Source: Paenibacillus nanensis (GTDB lineage: Bacteria > Bacillota > Bacilli > Paenibacillales > Paenibacillaceae). From it: DNA of 63,112 bases. The stretch spans positions 1-63,112 of the forward strand of contig NZ_QXQA01000024.1 in the NCBI RefSeq assembly GCF_003583765.1. The letters run 5' to 3'. Both the position numbers and the translations under genes were made by a program. Positions 32,920 to 44,100 of the stretch are shown here, piece after piece. Position 1 is the first letter of the stretch; each line of letters starts with the position of its first letter. The notes beneath the pieces were generated by a model. It worked only from the letters and a program-made list of their open reading frames with translations. It made no database searches and was not told the origin of the DNA.

Positions 32920-34971
32920 CTACTGGCGTTCGGACAGCAGCTGATACAGACGCGTCAACGCCTTGTTCAAATAACGGTAATAGGTAGCCATCGATAAGTT
33001 CAGTCTTTCCGCGACGCGTTCATGAGGGAGACTTTCGCCTGTATAAGCGTACTTCAGCATTTTCCCCCACAGCATTTCGCGGCGGTTCCCTTTCTGCATC
33101 CGCTCCATAGCGCTGCTTAGCTCCTGCCGCGCGAGCTGGCCGGCTTCTTGACCTGCGGCCGGCTTGCGATGAGGGAACAGTCTTGCGAATTGTTCAGCCG
33201 CGGCCGGCGAATGCGGCAAGCTGTGCCATTGACGGAGCAGGCCTTTGAGCGCGGGAAGGTCCGGAGAGGCTGCCGGCGCAGGCGGCTCCGGGTCCAACGC
33301 ATTCGGAGCTTGGGTTAACAGCCGGTCAAGCTTGGCCAGGAAGTCCTCCTGGGTCAAATCGAGCGCGAAAGCGCGGTACTCTGTGCCAAGCGGCGTGCGA
33401 GCCTCCGCCCATTCGGCGCGTTCGAAGCCGCAATATTCGAATACGGGGAACCATTCCTGCAGGCACGTGAAGTCAAGCAGCCAATCCGCGGCTCCAAAGT
33501 GATGGATTATCATATTCAAGAAATAAGACCGGGTTTTAATTTCGATTTCCGGGACCATCCCCATAAACGAAAGGAAATAAGCGTTAGGGACGGGCTTCCA
33601 GTTTTGCACAAAGGGCTTTAAAAGCGGCTCCTGCCTGAACAGCTCCAATATTCGCTCCTGAAGCGGGACCATGGCATAGAAGGCGATCATCTCGTCATCC
33701 TGCCAAAAGGTGACGAAGGAGGAGGGCGCTTCTTCCCAAACCGGACGGAGCAGCCATGCCATATGATTTTCCGCGGCGCCTGTAGGAAGGGAGTGTCTCA
33801 AATAGTGAAGATAGAGGCGCTCAATCGTCGGAAGATCGCTCTGCTGGCATTCTCTCAGCTCAACGAGGTTCAAATGTCCGGAGAAAAAGGTGCTGCGGAC
33901 GAACGGATGCTCATGGAGATTCATTTTGTCGATATAAAGCTTCTTTTGCAGGTGAGGGCGAAGCCGCTCCTCCTCGAGCAGCTGCGCCAGCGCTCTGCGC
34001 CTCATCTGCTCATACGTATTCGGCTTGCGCTGGATCAAATCCTCGAGCGCCCATGCGCGGACGGTGTCATGCAGCATCCATTCGTTCTCCGACCGGATAA
34101 CGAACGGTAGCTGCACCAGATCTCTGAACGCGTCGGTGAGAATTTCCGTATTCAGGGCGGCTATTAGACGCTCTTCGTTAAACCGCCAATAGACGGAAGC
34201 GGCCTCGATAAGACTTTGCACGGACGGCGGCAAATCGCGAAGAAGCTCTACCATCAAAACCTCAATAAGCCGGCCGTGCTCCGTCCGGTCGAACTGTCCC
34301 GGATCGCCGGTCCTCAGCATCACTTCCGCTGCGAGGGCCATCGCGAGCGGGATGCCGCCGGAGAATTGCACCAACCGGGACAAAGAGGCGCTTTCGGTAA
34401 TTCCGCGGCGGCTCGCGTAACGTTCAACCTCGGAAGGCGGAAGCGCGGCAAGCGGAACCTCCCGAGCGAAACTCGTCCATCCGGAACGAAGCCATCCGCC
34501 CGACAAGGGATGACGTCCCGCCGAGACAATGCGTATATCCGCTTCCAGCTGCTCGAGCAGACCGATCAACCAGTCCTCCACCGACCGCAAATTTTCGAAC
34601 GTATCGATAAGCAGAAATATACCGCAGCCATCCCGCGCGGCGCGGCGATTAATGATTTCTACCATTTCCGGCCAGCCGTCACTCTCGTGTACCGATTCGC
34701 CGGCATGACGAAGCTGTTCGGAAAGCTGGGCAAGCATCTCCTCCTTCTGGCGTACCCCGCTGCCGCCGTCCAGCTCGTAGCGGTGAAGCTTAACGGCCCC
34801 CGTATCGGCTTGCCGGAGCAGCGTTGATTTGCCGATCCCGCCCGGCCCGTAAAAATGAAGCCATTGCCGCCTCGAGTCGCCTGCCGAATGCGCCCGGATC
34901 ATCTCTAACTCCGCGCTTCGCCCTACAAATTGTCCGCGTTCGGACGAAAGCAGCTTGTCTCGCAACCGCAT
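32920..34971 (-). CDS. STAND-type ATPase regulator with GNAT-like middle and C-terminal HTH
   Basis: 683 residues. An NTPase module comes first: FVGRSAELEMI entry, Walker A GPGGIGKST (42-50), Walker B FLLIDTFE (119-126), sensor-like SAGRHPLSGGW, and the GxP-type FSGGIPLAMAL (about 203-213), as in STAND/NB-ARC ATPases such as MalT. The region about 430-600 (FVTFWQDDEMIAFYAMVPL, YFLSFMGMVPEIEIK) looks like a GNAT acetyltransferase fold, possibly a sensor. The last 60 residues hold an HTH (VAERLNLSMATYYRYLNKAL). The frame is open to 35541, but AAGGAGGG fixes the start at ATG 34971. Divergent from the giant surface gene, which is its likely target. Confidence 0.75.
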   Translation of the reverse strand: MRLRDKLLSSERGQFVGRSAELEMIRAHSAGDSRRQWLHFYGPGGIGKSTLLRQADTGAVKLHRYELDGGSGVRQKEEMLAQLSEQLRHAGESVHESDGWPEMVEIINRRAARDGCGIFLLIDTFENLRSVEDWLIGLLEQLEADIRIVSAGRHPLSGGWLRSGWTSFAREVPLAALPPSEVERYASRRGITESASLSRLVQFSGGIPLAMALAAEVMLRTGDPGQFDRTEHGRLIEVLMVELLRDLPPSVQSLIEAASVYWRFNEERLIAALNTEILTDAFRDLVQLPFVIRSENEWMLHDTVRAWALEDLIQRKPNTYEQMRRRALAQLLEEERLRPHLQKKLYIDKMNLHEHPFVRSTFFSGHLNLVELRECQQSDLPTIERLYLHYLRHSLPTGAAENHMAWLLRPVWEEAPSSFVTFWQDDEMIAFYAMVPLQERILELFRQEPLLKPFVQNWKPVPNAYFLSFMGMVPEIEIKTRSYFLNMIIHHFGAADWLLDFTCLQEWFPVFEYCGFERAEWAEARTPLGTEYRAFALDLTQEDFLAKLDRLLTQAPNALDPEPPAPAASPDLPALKGLLRQWHSLPHSPAAAEQFARLFPHRKPAAGQEAGQLARQELSSAMERMQKGNRREMLWGKMLKYAYTGESLPHERVAERLNLSMATYYRYLNKALTRLYQLLSERQ

Positions 34972-35062
34972 TGCCGTCCCTCCTTGGAGAATGACATATA
35001 TCTCCATTATAGCGATCGGATGAATAAGAAACAGCGGTATTTTGCGGTTTTGAGCGAAAAAA

Positions 35063-35117
35063 TTGAGAGTGAATTGATATTGTCCCTGAGAGCGTGAAGC
35101 GATTACATTGAGAGCGA
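35063..35117. repeat. Three direct repeats in the STAND/giant-gene intergenic region
   Basis: TTGAGAGTGA at 35063, CTGAGAGCGT at 35086 and TTGAGAGCGA at 35108 share (T/C)TGAGAG(T/C)G and are 23 and 22 bp apart, about two helical turns. They lie just upstream of the giant surface gene. MalT-like ATPase regulators bind such same-phase direct repeats cooperatively, so these are candidate operators. Confidence 0.55.
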
Positions 35118-35140
35118 TATTGACGCGGAGGAGTGAAAAA

Positions 35141-38100
35141 ATGAAGAATCGAATACGCAAACGATGGAGCAAAGGAGCGGCAGCGCTGCTGGCAGCCGCA
35201 CTGCTTGCGGGAATTGCGCTGCCCCCGCCGGCGCAAGCTGAAACGCGGTTTCCGGCGGATATGGATGCAGCTGATCTCTTGCGGCTGAATGAAGCCATAA
35301 CCGCGGCGTCAGGGGCAGACGGCGGAATGCCGATAGAGGCGAGCGCAGTTCTACCAGCCCAGGGGCAGCTCGAGCTGATCAGCGAATCGGCCGCGGGCCA
35401 TGCCGGCGACAGCTCGTCGCCTTCGGTGAGCGAGGACGGCCGCTTCGTCGCGTTCGATTCCGCTTCGGCGGGGATCGTCGAAGGCGACGACAACGGATTT
35501 GCGGACGTTTTCCTGCTGGACCGGGAGACGAACGCGGCCACAATGATCTCAAGAACGGACTATGGGACAGCTCCAAGCTATGATCCTGTCATCAGCATGG
35601 ACGGCAGCTATGTCTTGTTCGCTTCGGAAGCCTGGAATTTGGTAGAGGAGCATGACTGGGATGAGACGATAAACCTCTATTTGTATGACAGGCAGTCAAG
35701 CACGAGGCAGATGGTGGCCAAGGGAGTCAGTCCGGGAAAAAACAAGTATGCTGTCAGCGCGAACGGGCAATTTATTACGTTTTGGTCCAGAGCGGACAAT
35801 GGCGTAAAGGATGATTTCAACAACAATTGGGATTTATTCCGGAAGGATGTTTCAACGGGACGGACGGTGCGCATCACCTCGCATCCTTATTCAGCTGCTG
35901 AACCTGCAGAACAGACCATGTACTCGGTGTCGATGTCGCCCGACGGGAATCACATCGCTTTCGATTCGCCGCAAGCGAATTTGGTGGAGGGCGATACGAA
36001 CGACGCAATCGACGTGTTCGTGTACGATTACCAATCGTCGGCGGTTGAGCGTGTAAGCGTATCGTCCTCCGGCGGTCAGGGCAACGCCGGCAGCGGCTCG
36101 CCTTCGATCAGCGCCGACGGCCGTTATGTCGCATATTCGTCCGAGGCTTCCAATCTAGCGGAACAGAGCGGGGGAGCATTCGGCATCGAGATTTTCGTCC
36201 ACGACAGGAAGACGAAGGAGACGAAGCTTATCCCTTCGCTCCCGGAAACGGAGGGCGAATTCAAGCAAGCGCCGGCGATTTCGGCGGAAGGCCGGTTGCT
36301 AACCTATGAAGCGCGGCAGGCAGGCTTACAGCAAATTTATGTGCACGACAGAACCTCCGGCGTAACCCGACTGCTTAGCGCCGGCCTGACCGGAGACGGC
36401 GGAAATGCAGACAGCATGGAGTCTTTTATAACAAATAACGGCCGCTATGCCATGTTTGCCTCGCGCTCTGTCAATCTGTCCAATCATGAAGATACCGAGG
36501 ACATGGACGTTTTTTTGGCAGAGCTTGAAGGGCTCCCGGCGGCAGAGTCTCCAAAGTGGCCGGAAAGCGCGAACGTGCAGGTGGAGCAGGCAGGGGGGAG
36601 CTACGCGGCTTTAAGCTGGACGCCCGTAGCCGGCGGCGACGGCTCCACGATATACAAGGTAATGACCGTCCATGACGGCTATCGGCGCATTGCGGCCATT
36701 ACGCGCAGCGCGAGCGCGCTTGTGAGAGATCTTGAGCTGGCGGAGCCTTACACATTCGAGGTAGCTGCGGGCAGTGAAAGCTACGTTTTCGGCGAGAAGA
36801 GTTTAACGGTTTCGACGAATACCCTGCTTCCAGAAACGACGCCTCCCGGCAAGCCTGTTCACTTGAACGTCACCCCAGTTCAAGGGCGGCTGCTGGTTTC
36901 CTGGACTGATCCTCCGGATTTGGATTTGACCGGCATCATTTTGCAATGGAAGAAGGCGGAGGCCGCCGCGTACAAGGAAGTCTTTGTGCTGCCCGGCCAA
37001 CAAAGCCAAGTGCTGGAGGGCATCACGAACAGCCGCATTTATGATGTGCGGGTGATGGCGGTGGATGCTGAAGGCAATCGGTCCGAGGGTACGCACGCGC
37101 AGGCGAAAAGCATGGACGGCCGTGTCCTGGAGCGAATCTCCGTCACCGAAACGGGAGAACAGCTGTCTCCGCGAACCAACGAGAACGAACAGCCGCGTCC
37201 GGCTTCGGTCGATGTCAGCGCCGACGGGAGGTACTTTGTGTTTTCGGGCAGAGCGCACAATTTGATTCCCGATGCGGATTGGGGAACGGCAAAGCAAATT
37301 TATTTGTATGACAGGCAAACAAGCGCTCTGAAAGTCATTAGCCGGGACCGTGACGGCTACCTCGGTTTTGATGACAGCTGGAGTCCTAGAATTAGCGGCA
37401 ACGGCCGGTTTATCGTTTATGTGACGGATGCCAGCAATCTGGCAGGGTTAATCGATTCCAACTTGTACGGCGGTATTGTGCTGTACGACCGGGACAGCGA
37501 CGGCAACGGGATATTCGACGAGCAGGAAGGAACGGCAGCGGAGCTGATATCTCCCTTTACCTATTGGCAGGACCCTGAGCAGCTCTCGTTTGCGGAACCA
37601 GCCATCAGCGACGATGGAGGGAAAGTGGCATTCCGCTCAGCAGGAGAAGGGGGTTCGGAAAGCAGTCTGTATGTTTATGACCGATCGAAGAGCGAGAGCG
37701 GGGAGGAAGAGGGGCCGCTAGCGGATCCGATCAGCAAGCTTGCGCTGCCTCAGGGAAGCTATTCGAGCCCGGCGATGAGCGCAAATGGCGAATACTTGGC
37801 TGTGCAGACGACGGCGGCGCTTGATCCGAACGATACGGACGGATATAACGACGTCTATGTCATCCGGCTATCCGATTTGCAAGCGGAGCTCGCTTCCGCG
37901 ATTGAGGGTGAAATGGAAGGCGCCATGGCTCAAGCAGCCGAGCCGTCTATCTCCGATGACGGACAGCTTGTCGCATTTGCTTACAATGAGGATGAACAGA
38001 CGCAACGTTATGGCGTATACCTCTACGACCTCCGAACAGATGAAGCTCGCAGCATCGCGTATTCAGCGCTAGGCCATTCCGAGCATCCCGCGTTAAGCGG

Positions 38101-41100
38101 CGACGGGACCGTAATCGCCTACACGGGATACGCTTCGGATTCGCCGGGCTTCGGCACGCACGTATTCGCCTATGATATCCCGACGGGCGAATCGAGCGTA
38201 ATCAGCAAATCGGCTGAGGGGAGCTACGGCAGCGGGTCGTCTCATCATCCGGCGCTCAGCAGCGACGGGCGCATTGCGGCATTCGTCTCCTCCGGAGACA
38301 ATTTGGCAGCGGGCGACACAAATTTTACGGATGACGTTTTTTACACGGAGCTGAAATCGTCCGCTGCTGCGGATACGGAGCCGCCAGTCTGGCCGGACGG
38401 AGCTGAGGCTGCCGCGAGCGGGCCTACGCACCAATCGGTGACGATTAGCTGGCCGCCAGCTTCCGACCAAAGAGGAGTTGTTTCTTATCAAATATTCAAT
38501 GGGAACGAGCTTGCCGCTACGGCTTCGTCCTCAGAGCTAAGCCGCGCAATTAGCGGGCTTCAGCCGGAAACAGATTATACATTCCGCATTATTGCAATAG
38601 ATGCCGCCGGCAATCGAAGTGAGGCGTTATCCGTAAGCGTCATAACCGGCAAGGCGCCCGAAGGCGGCGAGCTTGCCCTATTCGATGCGAAGGCAAGTGC
38701 GCCAGTGAAATATGGCTCCTATGCCCAAATCGGCGATTTGCTTACCGTTGCCTTTAAAGGCACTGCAGGGTATCAAGCGTCGGCCGTCGTCCATGCGGTT
38801 CTTGAGGACGGCACGGCGGTGGAAGAAGCTGTCGATGTAACAGAGCAGGCAGCCAGCCATTATAGCGGCAGCTTCGAGCTAAAGGAAGGAATTTCCGAAA
38901 TAACGGGAGTCGAGGTTCGGCTGACGGATGGCAATCGGCACAAGGTGCAAGAGGCTGTTATGAAAACAAAGGTGCGCGTAGGCGGAACGGTTCAAATCCT
39001 GCTCGCCGGGGAGCAGCCGGAATGGATGGACCAAGGGACCCTTATATTGTCCTCTCAGGACCGGGACCGGATGGCGCAAGCGGCGATCAAGCTGGACGGC
39101 AGAGACAGCTACGAATTGCGGGGGCTGCCGGCGGGGCCGGAAGGAAGCGGGTATAGGATCGTTGTGAAGACGGCTTCCGGCGAGCCCGTGGAGCTTGTCG
39201 CGGATCAAATGACCGTACATGCCGGCAAGAGGAGCGCTTTCACACTGGAAGCCAAGCCTATAGCTTCGCTCGAGGGATTGTTGTTTGCCGTCGGGCAGTC
39301 TGAGGCCGCGGCTTTCGTTACGGCTTTTGTCGGAGGCGACATGGTTTACTCCTCCTACGGCCTGACCGTTAATGGGGGCGAACGTTATAGGATCGGCGGA
39401 TTGCATGTCGGAGAAGAAGTTACAATCAATGTTTACCCGAGATCAGCGGAGCTGAAGCAATTGCAGGTAACGAAGGTGGTGGAGAAGCCCGGCAGCAACG
39501 TATTCGATATCGAGCTTCCCGAGCGGTCGCGAGCCGTCCTTCGCGGCCAGGTTGTGAATCAGGATGGCGTCCCTTTGCGGGGAGCGGCCGTAACGGCAGT
39601 TCAATATGGAGAAGCGGGATATGAGACTAGGCAGGCCGTGACGGATGTGAACGGGATGTATGCGATGGAGCTTTACGAAGGCGCGGCAAGGATGACGGCG
39701 CGTTACGATTATTCCACGAGCAGCACGGAAGAGGTTCGTTTGGCAGCCGGCCAACAAAATAATCATGATATCAGGATGTCCGTGAATGTATTGCCGACCG
39801 TACAGCTTGACGTGTATACGAAGCATCTTGACGGAGATTGGGTTGGTCCGCTTTCATTGGACTGGCGCGTCCTAGCCCACTTCGGATACAGAGCGTCTCT
39901 CCCGGAGCGGAGCCAATCCGGAAATCTTCTGACGTTCTTTGGCAAGCCCGGCGAAACGGTGCGCATATGCATGAATGGCCGCGAATCTGGACTGCCGGCC
40001 GCATGCGGCTCCGCCATTCTGGATGAGCGGGATATCAGCCGAATTGAGCTGCGTATGGAGCAGCGCGGCGCTCAAGCGAGCGGCCGCATCGAAACGCTAG
40101 GGTCAATAGACCGTGCACAGGCTTCAATCTACAAGGTTGATTCCGAGGGGAAATTGTCCTTCGTCGAAGAGCGTTCAATCGGCCTTCAATTCGCGTTAAG
40201 CATCGATGAACCGGGACAATACCAGGTTGTTTTTTCGTCGTCGCATTATGGGATGCGTTCGGCCGTTCGGGGATTCGAAATCGCGGTAGGGGAAGTGTTA
40301 AACCTTGGCACGATTCGTTTGACTTCTCCGGGGCCATACGGAGGGCAAGCGGGTAACGCCATTACATTGGCGTCCTCGGAAGCGCTGCCGGGGGAACTGC
40401 TTCAGGTAAGGACCTCCTACGTCAACCGCAGCTCGTGGACAACCGAAAATACAAGACTCGTCGTACCGGTCCCTAGCGGTACGGAGCTTGCGCCGAACAG
40501 CGTAACGGTTAACGGAATGGCTGCGGCCGCGGAGATGAAGGACGATCACAGCTTTGAAATTGATTTGGGCGATGTTGCGAGCGGCAAGGGCGGCACAGCA
40601 GCCTATCATTTGAAGATAGCGGAGGATTATGAAGGCGAGAGGATATCAGTCACTCAACATATCCGCTATCGGCTTGAGGAAAGCGAGGAGGATGAATGGT
40701 TTGGGGAAGCGGCGGCAGCCGTTACTCGTCTTCGGCTGGACGCGCCTCCTGTGACCGGCTATAGGGATCCGCTCATCAGCGGGATCGGCCCGGCGGGAAG
40801 CATCGTCAGAGTATTTGACGGAGAACGGCCGCTGGGAGAAACGGTCGTCACTGCCGGAGGACTGTGGCGGCTTCGCATCCATTTAACCGATGCTGAGCGG
40901 AAGTCCGCGCACAGGCTGCGAGCGGAGGCTGAACTCGGAGCTCGGCGATGGTATACGGAAGAATCCGCCGTTATCTTTGAGCACAATTACCCGGAAGTGA
41001 CCGAGGTCCGCATGAATCAGGCGGGCGGACGAATGGTGCATATCGACCCGAGTCAGGGCGTTGCGGTGTTTCCATATGTTTCGTCTTTGCAGCCTTTTAC

Positions 41101-44100
41101 CGTAACGTTGAAATTCCAGGAGGATGAACGAGTCCGCAACGTAAGAGCAAAGATCGGCAATAAGGAAGTGCAGATGAGCCGCTCACCGGACGCCACGTAC
41201 AGAGCGGTCATCAGCCCGACGGTGCTTGGCCCGGTCTATGTGAGGTATGACGTTCGCCGGGGACTCGAATTTGATGAGACATCGGTCCAAGAGGAGCAGC
41301 TGGGGAATTTGCCGGATGCGTTCGAAAAGATGGAGGAGACGGAGGTCGATGTCGAGCAGTCGCCGGATAATCCGTTGCGTATGAAAGCGTCGGTCGGCGG
41401 AACTTTCCTCGCAAAAGGGGAAAAGGTGACGATGCGTTCGACCGTTTCCTATGAGCCCGTCAATTACGTCACGACAGCCAGAGACGATGTTCTTCTCGCT
41501 TCGACTGGCCTAAAGCTTATGGGGTATTCCTTTGATTACGCCTTCTCGGGAAATACGTTCACGTATTCGATCAGCGGCTATATATCGGAAGAGGATTTCA
41601 TGAAAGCGGGCGGAGATAAGGCGCTGCAGCAGCTCGCGGCCGTTTCAGGATCAGGCGAGCCGATGAAAGGCGCGGTCAGCACGGCAGCCGTTAACGTGCG
41701 GTCCATCAAAATTAATTACCGCGGAACGATGGAATTCGCAGAGAAAAACTTTGACCGATACGAATTTTACGACGATGTGAAGGACACGGTCGAGAATACG
41801 GATAAGCTGAAGCAGCTGGAGGATGTGCTGGGCATGATTGAAGCCGGCTGCGCGCCTGCGGCGGCGAATCAGTACCGGGATTGGACGGATCGGATCGCCG
41901 ACCGTTATATGGCGCAGGAAGCCGCCAAGTGGGCGATGATCGCCAGCTCGATCTTGTTTGCTCCGACAACGCTCGGAGGGTCCATTCTCGTCTTTTTCAT
42001 CTCAGAGCAGATTGAGGACGTAATGGACGATTCGATCGATTCGGAAATTAAAGATCTGAAAAGGCATATTGCACAGGATGACCGATGCGAAGAGGAGCCG
42101 GAGGAAAAACGGAAAAAGGTAGGCGACCCGAAATGGATTTACGATCCGAGCGGTTACGTGTACGAGGTGGAGCCGAACAATCGGATGGAAGGCGTAACGG
42201 CAACGGCGCTTTTTTGGGAGGAATCCGAGCAAGCCTGGAAGCCTTGGGATGCGGATTGGTACGGTCAGCAGAACCCCCACTTGACCGATATCAACGGGAA
42301 ATACGGCTGGGATGTGCCGGAAGGCAAATGGAAGGTCGTCTATGCGAAAGAGGGGTATGAGCCGGCCGAAAGCAGAGAGCTGCTCGTGCTGCCGCCGCAT
42401 ACGGATGTAAACGTCGCGATGGAATCGGTGCTGCCTCCGCGAGCCCTATACGCGATGGCGGTCTCCGAAGGAGAAGCTGTCGATATTGTGTTCGACCGTC
42501 ATGTGGATGAAACGACATTAAGCCGCCTGATGCTTTCGGCAACCGTCCAAGACGAATCCGGGGAGCCGGCCGAGATCGAAGGCGCGATCGCCGCGGTAGA
42601 TCCGGTCGAGTATAAAGGACTAAAGGTGTCAAAACGATTCAGATTTACGCCGGCAGCGGCGCTGGCGCCGGGTCAATCCGTTCAAATTCGAATTTATGCC
42701 GGCGCGCAAAGCTACAATGGCATTCCGATGACGGAGGATTCCGTTCTTAACGTTCAGATGGAGGATCTCCCTCCCGGGATGGCGGCGAATGCGGAAGCGG
42801 ATGCGACGGCGAACGGCGTAACGATAACCTGGACCGATCCGACGGATTTGGATTTCGACCGGGTGGAGGTTGCGTGGAGAAGCGCCGGCGGGACGGATGA
42901 TTACAGCGAGCCCCTTGTCATACAAAAGGGCGGGGGTATTGCCGTTATTGACGGATGGACGCCGGGGGCTTCCTATGATGTGGCGGTCATAACGGTTGAT
43001 GCGGGAGGCAATCGAACGAAGCATCAGCTGACCGTAACAACGCCATTCCTAGAACCGGAGCCTGATCTGGTTCCGACTCGTCCCGTCATGAATGCGGCGG
43101 CTGAGGCCCAAGGGACATCGCTGAATGTGTCCTGGACGGATCCGGCGTTTGCGGAGGATTTGGTGAAGGTGACGCTGGAATGGATGAAAGCGGGGGCCGA
43201 AGTGTCCGCCGGGACGATGGAAGTCGAACCGGGCGTGCAAAAAGCCGTCATTACCGGACTCGCGCCGGATACGTCTTACGACATCATCGTTAAGGCATGG
43301 GATGAAGCGGGCAACCCCTCAACCGGCTTCCTGCTCACGGAGCGAACTGGAACCGCGCCGCCGACCGGCGGCGGAGGCGATCCCGGCGGAACGCCAGGAG
43401 CCCCTCCTCCGGAGCGCTCGGATGAGACGAAGATTGTTGTTGCTCCTCAAGGCGGCTTGTTTGAAGGCTTCGACGGCAGGCTGAAGCTGGACATTGCAGA
43501 GGGTGCCTTCCCGAATGGCGCGCATTTGCAGCTGAGGCTCGACGAATCCGTACAGCCTCCGGATGAAGAAGGCTGGAGACTTCTGTCCCCGGCATACCGG
43601 ATTCAAGAGGAAAGCGGCCAATTGCCTCGGAAGCCCATTCTGCTCACGATTTCGGACCAGGCGCTAGTGAGGAATGACGTGAAACCGAATTCGATGGGCG
43701 TTTATCGGAGGAATCCTCAGCAGCCGGACCAATGGGAGTATATGGGGGGCAAAATAGCCGCCGGCGGGGCCGCAATAGAGGCCTACATCGACAGTCCGGG
43801 AACTTATGCGGTATTGGCGTATGGTCATTCCTTCGACGATTTGAACGGGCATTGGAGCAAGCCGGAGGTTGAAGCGCTGATCAGCCGCCATATCGTAAAC
43901 GGGGTTAGCTCTAACCTGTTTGCGCCGGAGCGGGCAGTCACCAGGGCAGAGATGGTAAAAATGCTGATAACGGCAATTCCGAGCTATATGGAGCTGCCGG
44001 CAAACGAACCGGCTCTGCGGTATAAGGACGTCGCAGCGGACGCTTGGTACGATGAGCTCGTTCATGAAGCGACCCGCCTCGGGCTTATACGAGGCAATCA

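Noticed and set aside
34972..35541. 190-residue N-terminal extension of the STAND regulator
   Set aside because: Low-complexity Ser/Ala stretch reading through the start of the giant surface gene; a strong ribosome site exists only at ATG 34971.
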